Positions 10,543 through 23,474 of a stretch of 64,000 nucleotides of DNA are shown one piece after another. Each line of letters starts with the position of its first letter. The stretch's first letter is position 1. A program made the position numbers and the translations under genes. Source of the stretch: Atherix ibis (taxonomy: Eukaryota; Arthropoda; Insecta; Diptera; Athericidae); NCBI GenBank assembly GCA_958298945.1, contig OY282605.1:35566811-35630810 (forward strand). Reading direction: 5' to 3'. Under the pieces are notes generated by a model, which was not told the DNA's origin, ran no database searches, and saw nothing but the letters and a program-made list of their open reading frames with translations.

Positions 10543-13500
10543 TTAAGCATTATCACCACTGTCATTCACTTTTAATAATGGTTTACCAGGTGGTAAACTC
10601 TGCACCGCTTCTTGCATTTCGCGCTGTTGCTTTCGCCTTTTTTTACTCCATAATTCGTGACAATCCTGCCATTTGGGAAGTGTTGGTACCGGCATTCTAC
10701 AATAGATAAAAACGAGTAAAAAATAAGATTTTTTTTATCTTTATTTAATAATAATGAATAATACTACTGATTGTTATTATAATTTTTCCTCGACTCAAAA
10801 CTATATTTGCAGAGGAAAAAAAATAGTCGGCCAATTGTACTTACTGTGCAGGATTAATATTTTTCAACCAAGGCGACTTAAGCGCATCTTCGGCTGTGAT
10901 CCTCTTATCAGGATCCAATTCGAGCATTTTATCTAATAAGTCTAGTGCTGAGCTGGGCATAAAAACAAAATCCTCCCTGAGCCGTCGCCGATGTTGTTTT
11001 TTCGCCTTTAGTGTATGATACAGTGGTAATTTGATCACAGATGGCCAAACAGCAGGCACTGGTGTTCCACAGATACGTGATATCGTATCGAGCTGGGCCA
11101 TTTCAGCGTTCGCCTGGAACAGTGGTTTTTTGCAAAATAATTCACCTAAAATGCAACCACAACTCCAGACATCGATGGCCGGACCATACCGCTCTTCGCC
11201 AAGCAACAGTTCTGGCGGTCTATACCACAATGTTATAACTTTATTTGTATACGGTCGTTCTCTATCATCTGCGTTGTAGAGTCGCGCCAAACCGAAATCA
11301 GCTAATTTAACTTCACCTCTAAAGTGAGACGAAAAAAAGTGTTAATAAAAGTAATTATAATAATATAATTATCAAAGTAAAATTTTCCTACTTATTATTC
11401 ATTAAAATGTTCGAACATTTGATGTCTCTGTGAAGGAAATTCTTTTTGTGGCAATAATTCAAACCATCGAGCAATTGTTTCATAATGCTAGCGTTATTCT
11501 CTGCGTTAAAATCTACTAAACCAGAATCGAGGAGCCCCATTAGGTCATGATCCATGTATTCGAATACTAAATAAAAGGATCCCTTGTCTTTTCGGAACTC
11601 TAAGGCATCTTGTTTATCTGTGACAATTTCCCGTAAGTTCACTATATTTTTATGATTTAGCTGGCGTAAGATTTTAATCTCACGAACAGCTGTTATTGGA
11701 AAACCTTCCTTTTCATGTTCCAAACGAACTTTTTTCAAGGCAACATAATCATTTGTATGATTATCGCGTGCTTTGTATACCTAAAACGAATAATACATAC
11801 ATAGCACGTAAAAATTGCGAAGAAGCATAATTTGATAATAATAATCGATCTTTACCTGTCCGTAAGTGCCCTCACCGATCTGAGCGATTACCTCAAATAC
11901 ATCGACACACCGCTCACCCCAATCACGTGTACTACTCCTCGAGTTTCTTCGATTCAAAATCGTGGGCCGTTTACGTTTTATAAGGCTTGTACTCTTTTTG
12001 TTATTTACATTAACATCTATCCGCCCATCATCGTTTCGTGAACTATCTGATGGACTTTCGATTATGTCTTCATCACCACTCAATTCCTCACTGCCAGGCA
12101 CCATTGGTGGCATCGGCAGATTAAGTAAACCTTTCTTGGTTATTGTTGAAGCAGTACCCGTTGTCGTACTATTGTTATTATTGGTTTGTGTTTTTGTTTT
12201 GGATTGCCGTAACGCAATAGCATCTTTATTTCCTGAAGAATTTGATATGGGACTATCCTGCTTTACGTCTGGTGTGTTTGGGGGACTAGGTGTCGGTACG
12301 TTCTTTAGATCGTCCACATTAACACCAGGTGGCATTGGCAGCTTTGTAAGGCTTTTTGGTTTATTGATTGTAGGCGGAACTTTTGGCTTAGGCGGCTCAA
12401 CATTAATAGATATCACCTCCTTCGTGTTTGTCGGAAGATTATTATTCAATGGTAGTTCGCTAACTACAGATGGTTTTACTGGCCTTTTAGACGACCCATC
12501 AACAGTATCCTTAATTGTATCGCTCACAATGACTTTTGTATCTACCATCGGCATTGGAATGTTAACTATATCGACGGCTATCTGATTGTTTTCCGTCTTA
12601 ATTCCATTTGCTAATGGTTGTTGCAAATTCTGTGCAATTTGATTCTGCCCATCTGATTGATCTAACGGCTGTTTTGAAGATACTGATGCTATAGAAGTAC
12701 CATCGTTCGAAAGGCTGTTCTCATTTATAACACCGCCATTGCTCTCTTCCTGCCGATCGAAAATCTGTTTTAGAGCTTTGGCTCGCTTATGTTTGTCCTT
12801 GACAAGTTCAGCAAAAAGACTTGTGTCACTGATTTTCTTATTGTAGTCTAAACGGCGTAATTTAACAGCTATTGGTGATGTCGATTCTGATCTACTGTAT
12901 GATCGCCGTCTAGAACGAGATCTTCGAGGCGATAGTGAGATAATTCGTATTGACCTAGGCGATCGACTCCTTGAGTGCTTTTTGGACGAACGAACATGTT
13001 CTGGGGATGGACTATTTAGCATGTGCTTTTTATAATTGCGCGATTGTGATCGTCTTCGATGCGATGAGGATGTAGGAGTTGGACTTCTAATTAATTAGAA
13101 ATTATAAAACGAAAACGAATTATTGTAACTAATTGGTTTGTTATTATATATTAATAGGACATTACCTGGAATACTTTTTGGAATATCGAGAATCTCTATG
13201 TCTTTCGTAGTCTTTTTCTCTATAATCTCGTTCACGATCTTTTTCTCGTCGTCCGGAATAATAATTATTATCACGATCGTATGATTTGTCACGTGTCTTT
13301 CGCTTTTTGTGTGGTGGCGGAGATGCATGGTGATAGACGCCACGACGATCTGTGACATTTGGTAAAAAAAAAAATTAGATTAACTTCGTATAAAAATATT
13401 TATATAGGTTTATATTTACCTGGTGATAATGTTGTTCTTCGCATTGAACAAGATGTCTCTTGATTTGAGGCATTCTGTTGATGATGATGGTGATAAGAAT

Positions 13501-14533
13501 AGTGACTCCCATAATGGTGCTGGGAGTGACTGGATGATGACGAAGAAACGTGATGGGAGTGCTCAATTGTATCATCGTTGGACAAATTATGATAGTTTGA
13601 TTTCGTTTTTGAATGACTTGTTATTACTAATGGCGGTGTGTGAGGTGAGGCTAAATAATTATTAATTTTTTTACTACCGCTAGTGTTACTATTTCCAATT
13701 GTCCGGATTGGTGTGCGATGACGCGATGAAGGTGTTCGATGGCGTGACGATGATGAACGAAAAACTTTATCTGAATAATGACTTCCCGGAATTAATGGAG
13801 GTGTCCCCCTTGAAACAGGACTACCCATAGTTGGTGTATACGTTCGATCCCAATCGTCAATGGCAGACCCAGACTGGACTAATGGCGGCGTAAAATTGGA
13901 CTCATCCAGAATGGAATCATTATCCGAAATACTTTCAATACTCGATGCGGATTTTTGACGTTTCTTTTTTCGTTTTTTCGCTTTTTTACCCTTTTTGTGC
14001 CTTTTTTCCTTTTTGCTCTTTTTACGTTTCTTATTGGTTACATCACTTTCGTCATCTAATATTTCAGTTGATGAACAGATAATTTCGCGTCGTTTCTTCT
14101 CAATTGATACTTGTTTTGGACTTCTCGATGTTGAATTAGGCATTGAGGAATCGGTTGAAGAATTAATTGGTGAGCCAATTATCACACGTCTGACTTCCCT
14201 CGGAGACATTTTTCCAACTTTTCGATCGACTTTGAGCATTTCTTTTTTTTTTTGATTTTCATTTAAAATATTTGGTGGTGCCAAATGATGACGTTTCTTC
14301 ATTGTTGTTAAGTCAATAGAATTATCAGTGGACTCAATTAAAATACTTTCTTCCGTATTTATTTCTCCAGCTTCTGGGTCTGAAAAATCTTCCGAACTTA
14401 CATCTGAGTATTCTACTATAGATTGTTGTGTTTTATGACTAGGCGATTCATTTGAGCGTTTTCTTTTTCTTGATGTTTTCATACTTCTCTTAGAATGCTT
14501 ACGACCAATAGTCACAATGCGATCTTTGTCCAT
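10543..14533 (-). CDS. Cyclin-dependent kinase 12 (CDK12/13 family), 6 exons
   Basis: Nuclear cyclin K-dependent kinase that phosphorylates the RNA polymerase II C-terminal domain during elongation. Exons on the minus strand: 14533-13420, 13349-13166, 13086-11856, 11780-11392, 11318-10845, 10696-10543; sum 3546 nt, 1181 aa. The N-terminal half is low-complexity, with a lysine-rich run ([19 protein letters not shown]), an RD/RE-rich block in exon 2 and RS dipeptides at the start of exon 3. The kinase domain (about 828-1125) shows [14 protein letters not shown], the helix PITAVREIK characteristic of CDK12/13, [14 protein letters not shown] and [10 protein letters not shown]. The last exon encodes [18 protein letters not shown], the CDK12-specific C-terminal helix, and is too short to show as a long ORF. 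It is divergent from SAK. Confidence 0.96.
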
Positions 14534-17500
14534 AATATTAGTTTTTTATTATTTGAATCGATTTTAGCAAACAAATTCGAAGTTCAAAATATTATTAGAT
14601 ACTTTCTACGTATACCGTATTTTAATCGTTATGTTTTTAAATATTTCTGCTCAGCCCTCTACAAGCTACAGAAATGCCAATTGAATTATTCATTTTATTA
14701 TCTGAAATTATGTTTATTATTTTTTAGGAAAATATCCAAATACAAATTAAACAATCAAAATGATGCTAACAAATATTAAAATATTTTTTTTTATTAGCAA
14801 AAAAAAACGAATATTCTAGAAATGAATTTTAATAAACAATTGTACACAAAATTATAATTTTATTTCAAAAATAAAAACAAAATAAAAATTGATCAAACAA
14901 AAATAGGTCTTCTTGTTCACTATAGTCACGATACGTCAGTCAATTAATCAGCTGATACTGTTTTTTTGTCATTTGCATTTCAATAAGACTATAAAGAATC
15001 GATAAATACAATAGTTTCAAAATTTTCGGACCAAACAATTTTCCGGTGTTGATAACAATTTTATTAACAATATTTTATGAAAGACTTATTTATTTCCGTA
15101 TATTTCCCAAAGAGAATTTATATCATTTGACAAAAATGTTTACAAAGTATTTTTAAAAATTGTTGAGAGTACAGGATATCTACAAAAATCAATAAATTAT
15201 AACAAAAATAAAATTTTAATTTATTTATTAGTTTTTTAATTATTAAAAAATACATTAACGTACTTCAGATATTAAATAATACAGGTAAATATAATTACAA
15301 AAGTTCTCGCTTAAAAAGAAAGTGAAAATAATGATAATTCTTAATTTGAAAATAAAATTTATTAAGAAAAAGTAAAATTTTTTTATATTAACAGTTTAAT
15401 TTCTAAAATTTTACTAGAAGTGGGATTCTCAAATGGAATTTTTAAAATCCAAAGATAGTTTGATGTAATACTAAATTTATAATCAATTTAATGAGTTGTT
15501 TTTTTACTTTACTTTAAATGAATACTTGATTTGTACAGTATGATCAGTTAGAAATATAATCAATTTGTTAGTTTGAAAAATTCAAATATATATAATTATG
15601 GTTTTTAAAATTTTTTCTTTAATATTGCGGATTTACATAAGGAATTTATAAAACTATTTTAACAACACCGATATCGGTTTTGCCGTTAAAATTGCTTTAT
15701 TATTAAAATCATCCAGTGAAATCATTAATTCAGTCATAACATATTCACGCGTTTTTTTATTATTTATTAGTAATAAATATATTTTATAGAAATTCAAAAC
15801 TATATGATATGTGATGGATACACATTATTTTTATATTTCAGATATGGTATACTAAAATTAAATAGATGTGTAAGAAAACTTTAATAATGTTTAAAAAAAA
15901 TTACAAGCATGCATATAAATATGGTTTGCAGATATTTTGAAAAAAGCTATTTATGAAGATAGTAAAATGGCATTTATATACTAAAAACAAACGAAAATAT
16001 GTAATTTGTTTGATAATATTACACATTTTGATATTAAAATATAATAATTGTCAGTATTAAAAAAAAAGGAAATATAGTAGATGCAATTTTCGTTTTGTTT
16101 TTGAGTAGAATAGAAAATTTTAAAAAATAGGTGGTTGGCCTTGAAATGTTTATGACCTCTATTCAATTATAACATGGTTTTTTCAATAAAAATCAGATGT
16201 TTTTACAAGTATATAAGGTATAGAAAATATGCAACTAGAATTTTGTATATTTTCTGCAAATTTCCATAATTTAGTTTTGTTTGTTTTATTCTATTAAAAC
16301 TTTTTTGCTTATTCTAAGATTACAATATTAATCGAAAATATATATACTTTTTTTTTGTAGGAATATTGTTTTGTAATATAATTTTAAGACAAAATTAAAA
16401 AAAAAGTAGTATTCCCCGCTAATTCTACATAATCGGACTTGCTGACATTACTTAACAATAATTGAAATTATATTAAAACGAAATTTATATAGTAATTAAT
16501 TTTTATTTTAAATTCTAACAGTAAATATATGATAAAATATGTATTAGTGTAGGAGTAGGGCAGTGGGGCGCCTAATTGTGTATCCATACATTCTGGGCCC
16601 TACGTATATATACATTCTATGCACACAAATGCATACGACCACCATTCTCTAAATTGACACGACATTCAATTCTTTTTTTAACTTAACATTTGATACACAT
16701 GTTTATATCGAAAATGTATTAGAAATAAGAAATATTTGAAAAACAATCGGAGAATAAATAATTATTTTGTAAAAGCGTATGTCATGGAAATTCGTACAGA
16801 AATTATTTTGAGGTTAGGTGTGCTAAAGAAAGCTTCTGTCAAAAATCGCCATTATCAAAACGACTTTAACTGTTACTGCATATCAATTTATTTTGTATAC
16901 CATTTTATAATATGATTTCTTAGATAAACAACTTTTTACCGAAGTAAGTTAACTTTGTTTAAAAAAAAAAAAGAAATATTTTTTGCAATTTTGAAACTAT
17001 CACATCCTCTGGCTTATTTGACATAATTGAAATCTGCTATCAGATGCAGAAATCACCCTATTACAAATAAATTCATATTCAAACTTACATGTCTATTGTT
17101 CTTGCCCGTTGCTCTAATATTAGCGGAATCCTCTTGATAATCTTTATTTATATTATAATAAAAACTAACTTTAGTTGTCATCGGAAGTTATCCGAAGCGA
17201 TATTTTTTTGTATTGTGTACTTATACGATAGTTCACTATAAATTCACTCAAATTAAACTTTAATATATAGGAAAATATTCATATAATTTATAAACTTCGT
17301 ATCACTTTCTTAATTGGAAAAACTAAAAGAATTAATTCGTAACAATGAAAAACTGACACTTTTGCACTGTGGAAAAAACATTTTTTTTTCAAGTATTGTA
17401 CGTTCTAAACGAAATCGAGTCGTTTTCCGCACTGTACCGCACACGGTAACAATAATTTTAATTAATAAGCTATAATAAATTGTCTCCGCTGGTAAAAATC

Positions 17501-18642
17501 TTTGCAAGAAAATTGCGAATTTTCCAAGCCAATTTTTTTTCATTTACGCTTAATATAACGCAAATATTTTTATATAAACGTCTTCAATCGACTGTAAATA
17601 CATCAAAAATTCATTTTATTTATATTAATTCATCGCGATGGCGCATATTTCATTAGATTTCTATATATCCATTACGGCAAGAAAATTCTCAATTTCGCTT
17701 TTCTGCTTTTTTTCTCAGACGTCGTAATCGTCGTCCAATACGAAGCTAAAGCAGATAATTCGACCAATGTCGCCCTCGTTTCGTTCAATTTCGATAATAA
17801 AATATCGAATTCGTCAAGATGGCTCGCTAACATGACTCACATACGAATCAAGTCAAAAATAAAATATGTATTTGACATTTCACTGTCCGGCACTAATTTA
17901 TTTATGAAAAATATTTTTTTATATTTAAAAATATTAAATTTTTAATTTTTATTAAAAATTATAAAAATATTGAATAATATTTAAAGAAAAATAAATTTAC
18001 TAAAATATGGAATGTTTAAACACATAAATTATTTTTCACAAATTTTTTAATATATTTACGCAGCATACAAACCATGTTATATTTATTGCGTCTTGTTTAT
18101 TTTATAATTATGTTCATATTTTAATGTTAAAAATATCTTTATAAGTTATCACAGATTATTTACATAAGAATATTGCCGAAATTGAAATTTTCCTGCATTA
18201 ACACATAAAATATTTTGATAATAAAAATTCGATATGCATGTAAGCAATAAATTTAATTATATAAATTTATTCGATATATTTTTTTAAATTTATTATTGTA
18301 TAAATATTGTTAATATATTTTTCTTTAAATGTTTTTGTATTAAGAAATTGAAACGAAAGTTCGTCAAATTATTTAAATACCACATATTCGGCAAACTTCA
18401 CTCATAAGCGAACACTGCATTATCGATATAAACATATCTGACGGTTGCTTTCATGCATTTCAAAATAAATATTTTAATTAGGTGTGAGTGGTAGCTTTTA
18501 TGTTGTAATTGGAGTATTATTATAAAATGGATATATTTTTATATTAATTCTGTATATTTTGATAAAGAGAAAAATCCATATTACAAAAAAATAAAAAATA
18601 TTCGTAAAAGCACAAAATTCCAGCACTAGTCTGTTAGTTAAT
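14534..18642. other. Divergent intergenic region between Cdk12 and SAK
   Basis: 4.1 kb between two gene starts facing apart, so it should hold both promoters. A less AT-rich patch at about 14900-14960 contains an AATCAGCTGATA E-box-like palindrome close to Cdk12. Another at about 17640-17830 is rich in TCG words and could be a noncoding exon or promoter. A TATCGATA box lies at 18421. The ORF at 17310-17543 (minus) has no recognised domain. No transposon was recognised. Confidence 0.55.
18421..18428. promoter_or_regulatory. DRE-like box TATCGATA upstream of SAK
   Basis: Exact palindromic TATCGATA 215 bp before the SAK start codon. In Drosophila this is the core of the DNA replication-related element bound by DREF, common in promoters of proliferation genes, which fits a centriole-duplication kinase. 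The site is seen directly; its function is inferred. Confidence 0.5.
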
Positions 18643-21600
18643 ATGTCATATCATAGTAATGGTTTTAGTGAATCTATTGAGGTAAATATTGTGTATTTTG
18701 ATGTAAATGTATAGTGTTGCAATTTTTTTAATGATTGATAACGTTTTCCTGAATTGTTATAATTTATTTTTAAGGACTATGAAGTGCTTAACTTGTTGGG
18801 AAAAGGTGGCTTCGCAAGTGTATACAAAGCGCGATGTAGGGTGACAAATATTCTTGTTGCTATTAAAATGGTAAATTTGTAAGCTTTATTCATTCATTCA
18901 TAAAGAATTTCTGTTCACAAATAGAATAAAAGTATATTTGATGTTACATTTTACACAGATAGATAAAAAGCTTATGCAAGCTGCTGGAATGGTATCACGA
19001 GTTCGTCAAGAAGTTACAATACACTCTCGTTTGAAGCATCCAGCAATTCTTGAATTATATACATTTTTTGAGGACCAAAATTATGTATATCTGGTAATAG
19101 AGTTGGCACAGATCGGTGAGCTTCAGAGATATCTTAAAGAGAATGGTCGGATTTTATCAGAAAAAGAAGCCGCTGGTGTGATGAGTCAAGTTATTTCTGG
19201 ATTACTATACCTCCACTCACATCGTATTATCCATAGAGATATGTCTCTATCAAACCTTTTACTAACTAAAGATATGCAGGTAAAGATAGCGGACTTTGGT
19301 TTAGCTACTCAACTCAACGCTCCCGATGAAAAACATATGACGATGTGTGGTAAGTGATATTTAATCACTTTAACAAGTGTTGTTAATATTGAATTAAAAA
19401 TGTTATTATTGTTATAGGAACTCCAAATTATATATCTCCTGAAGTTGCTTCGAGAGCTTCACACGGATTGCCCGCTGATGTCTGGGGCTTAGGATGTATG
19501 CTATACACATTGTTAGTAGGACATCCGCCTTTCGATACTGCAGGAGTTAAATCGACCCTAACAAGGGTTGTTATGTCTGACTATCAAATTCCAATGCATT
19601 TAACGCACGAAGCTCGGGATTTAATTGACCGGCTTTTAAGAAAAAATCCTTCTGAGAGAATTAAACTCCAGGAAATAGGAAATCATCCATTCATGATGAA
19701 ACACGTCGAAATGAGTATTTTCAGCGGTACTCAAGCTTCAGTAGATAGTGGAGTTTTAACAATGTCGAGTGGTAAATATATTTTTAAAGAAACATTCCAA
19801 AATAATTTTTTTTTAAATATTTCTATTAGGAACAAATTCTACAAATTTAACTCGGCAAAAAAATACTTCACAGCCAATGTTTTCGAATTTTTCAACAGAA
19901 GAAAATCAATGTCTGGAAAATTTAAGTGGTTCTAAACAACCGGTTCGCGTTTTGCGTTCACCAAATCAGAATGAAACTTCTTATTTTTCATTAGGAAAAT
20001 ATCCAAATTTGATGGGAAATGACAATAAACAAAATGGAGATATTGCTAATAGTATGGAAGTGGACCTAAATCCTCAATTTTATCCCAATAAATATCAATC
20101 CACTGGCACATCAAAAAATATTGACACATGTTCATCTAAAGAATTTTATCCTATTATTGCTAATGATGATGTTACAAATAGCCACCGAAGCATGCTTGCT
20201 GGAAGTATGAACAATTACTACAAAAATCCAGATCCTGGAGGTGGTGGTATTAAAATACAAAAAGATGAAGCAATTTTTGAAAATCATTTTGTAGAAAATG
20301 TTTTTCAAAACCATGAAAATCACGCGTTATTTAGTAATCAAAATTGCGAAAATCAAAATAATTTAATAGAAAATTATGAATGTACTTCCTTACCGAGATC
20401 AAAAAATTACGATACAAACAAATTACAAACTACCAAAGAAAAACTAAATATCCCACCAATATCTACTGCGCGGCTGTTACCTACTCGACACAAAACAAAA
20501 AACGCTATTATGAGCATCTCTGAAACCGGTGAGGTGATAATCGAGTTTCTTAAGTACAAAACCCGTTTTAAAGAAGACCGTGTTATTGATGTCTGTCGAA
20601 TATCAAATGATGGATTGCGTGTCATCGTTTACCAACCAGCACCGGGAAAGTATGTATACATTTTATTTTTCACGAAGTTTTTATATAAATAATAACAAAA
20701 ATTTTGTATAGAGGAGCAAAAATTCTTGAAGAACCACCTGATTTGCCAGCATGTGGAGCTGATGCAATTTTTAGTTATGAGAACTTACCATCAAAACATT
20801 GGAAAAAGTACATTTACGCAGCGCGTTTTGTAAATCTAGTAAAAGGGAAAACGCCAAAAATTACATATTATAGTTCGTTAGCAAAATGCCAGTTGATGGA
20901 AAGTCTTCATGATTATGAAATGAGCTTTTATTCAGGTGAATCAGTGACAAAATCTTTGGGAGACAGTGTGAAAATTGTGGATAAAAATGGTCGAATACTC
21001 TGTGTTGAAAGTAATTCACAATTAACAGAGTTAGAGCGAAGTATATGGAATCATTTTCAGGAAACATTGAAACATTGTACTTTGGTTGAAAAAACCTTAT
21101 CTCAACTGCAGTCAAGTGGTTCTTGCTTCCCGATTATAATTGGTCGTCGACCAAATACTGATCTCCATGGTAAAAAATATTTCTTAAAGGAGAGCACAAA
21201 TTTCAATAATTTCTCAACGCCGCGTACTCAACAGGTATGTTTATATTATTATTATAATTTTCGGATAAACAAAATTTTTTTTTCGTATTGACCTAGATTC
21301 CACCTTTGGGATTTTCGCTCAGTGCGATTTCCTCATCAAGGTCGGATTCAGTGATGGGATCTTTGAAAAACTCAAATTCATCACAAAATTTTGCTAATAA
21401 AGTGAATATACCTGGCATTGGTGTTGCAACACAGGTATGAATTATTTTAAAATTGCCTTTAGTGCTATTTTTTTTAGAAACACATGGAGAACGACGAATT
21501 ATGGAATTTTTTTAATTTATCTACACAGCTATCGCAGGGTATTGTCCAAGTGCAATATCAAGATGATGTGCTGCTATCAGTTATTCCACAAGATCTCGGT

Positions 21601-21819
21601 GGCGGGGTTACACTGATACAAAATAACAACAGTCGACATTATACAAATAACGACGACCTTCCAAATTTTGTAAGGGATCGCTTGCATCAATTTCCAATTG
21701 TTATGAAATATTTGGCAGATTTAAAATCTGCCGAAACACCTATTTCTAATAACAAACAATCTACTAACAACATATTTTCAACACCAAGAAATGCAAATAC
21801 TATAAGGCTCCTTCGATAG
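18643..21819 (+). CDS. Polo-like kinase 4 (SAK), 8 exons
   Basis: Serine/threonine kinase that starts centriole duplication. Exons: 18643-18681, 18775-18870, 18959-19349, 19418-19771, 19830-20649, 20712-21234, 21297-21434, 21478-21819; sum 2703 nt, 900 aa, longer than Drosophila SAK as I recall it (about 770). The start [13 protein letters not shown] leads directly into the kinase domain with [12 protein letters not shown], a Plk4 hallmark, [13 protein letters not shown] (about 136-143), DFGLATQL and the T-loop [20 protein letters not shown] motif at about 285-290, just after the kinase, matches the DSGxxT/S phosphodegron read by SCF-Slimb. The middle (about 295-490) is Asn-rich linker. The cryptic polo-box pair follows (about 490-720), and the third polo box is in the last exon (from about 790, with [15 protein letters not shown]). 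It is convergent with M6. Confidence 0.96.
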
Positions 21820-23474
21820 TATTCGATATCAATTCTTTTTCTAGAATAAAGAATATAAAAAAAATCCACCGAGAAATTTCTTCTTTACGTATTATTATCT
21901 ACCAAATAAGTATAATTGTAAGAGAAAAACTCAAAAATTCAATAGAGTAAAAAAATTGTTTAGTAAATTTGCATCCACTAAGTGGGATTTTTATATTTCA
22001 ATTTGCTTAAGTTTAATGTAATACATTTTTCTTTGTCTTTTTTCTGCATTTTTTTTATATAGAAAATATATTTTATATATTTATACTTAAATTGTAATTT
22101 AAATTTTTTATATGTATAATTGTCATTTTTTTTGTAATTTTATAAATTGATAGAAAAACGATTATATATGATTTAACTTAACTTATAATGTAAAACAAAA
22201 CAAAAATTAATATAATTTCTAATAAAAATGTCCTTGTTTTATTTTTTACTAAAATATACGAAAAAAATATATAATAATACTACTTTTTCGATGTTTTCAT
22301 TTTAATTTATATTTTGCATTTTTTTTATATTATAATCTCATAATTCGTTTAGGTTTTCAGAGTAAAAATTTCATTTATTGTCCATTGAATAAACAAAACT
22401 GTAATTTTTATATGTTTAAACATTAATGTTTTCATAATTCGATTAGCATAATTTTAAAAATAGTTGATGTTTTGTCTTTTTAGCGTGTTAGAATGGAGGA
22501 ATCAAAGGATATTTTCATATGTCTACATTAATTATTCATAAAATTTTAACTTAAACAAAACAAAAATTTGAAGAAAAAAAAACGTTTAACAATAAAGGCG
22601 TATACAAATTTAAAAATATGTCGAAAAGAAATTTATGTTTTTTCTATCAGATGTTAATTAGCATTTCCGAAAATATAATCTTATATTCTAGTCTTAAAAT
22701 CTAAAATTACAATTTTATAAAATTGTACGTCTTTTGATATTGATGGGATACAAAAATACTTAAATCTATATTAAAATATTTTTTTTAAATAACGACCAAA
22801 TTACAAAAAAATTCTATTATTTTTTGTTTTTCAGTTCATGTTTATCGTTATTCGTTCACAATACTTTAACAATAATTTCCATTCATGCGGATAGCGTTAA
22901 TCGTTTTTTTATTTAAATATAGTAATAGTTTTCTTAAAAATTATGTTATGTCTTTTTTGTTTCAATATTGTAAAAATTGTCAATTATATTTTAATATATA
23001 ATTGGATTTTATATTGTCCTCAGAAGTTTCATTTTGAGCAAAAATTTTGAATACTGTGTCATTATAAAAATAGATTTTGAATAAATAGCTATTGTGAAAA
23101 TAAAGCAGAATTAAGAAAATTTATAATTGTGCAAATATATTTTCTAGTAAAAATATATAAATATAAATAATTGCAATTAAACAATACTGTTTTAAGCGGA
23201 CGGAAAAAATATTTTCTTGGTATGTATATGTTTCATTTTCCACTCAAAAAAAAAAAATCAACTAAAGTAAAATCGAATACAATATTAGTGATGTGATTCA
23301 TAAACCATAAGAAGTACCCAAATTTCAAAGTCTAAGCCATAGAAGAATAAAATTTATATGAAAATTAATAATTAACTCAAGAAAATAAATAATTAAATAT
23401 GAATTTACTATAGAATAAATAAATTTGAAAGAAAACTATAGATATTGCTCAAAATGAATCTTCTGAGCTGTATC
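21820..23474. other. AT-rich 3' region between convergent SAK and M6
   Basis: 1.65 kb between the stop codons of SAK (+) and M6 (-), presumably containing both 3' UTRs. Many A/T runs; no ORF, repeat or RNA gene recognised. Confidence 0.65.
21845..21850 (+). promoter_or_regulatory. Candidate poly(A) signal of SAK
   Basis: AATAAA 26 bp after the SAK stop codon, a suitable place for a short 3' UTR. Confidence 0.45.

Noticed and set aside
11962..12585. 207-codon plus-strand ORF inside Cdk12
   Set aside because: Antisense shadow of the Cdk12 exon 3 low-complexity region.
13095..13358. 87-codon minus-strand ORF in Cdk12 exon 2
   Set aside because: Wrong frame; the correct phase gives the RD/RE-rich exon that keeps Cdk12 in frame.
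16901..17543. Minus-strand ORF 17310-17543 as a possible gene
   Set aside because: No recognisable motif; no partner exons found.
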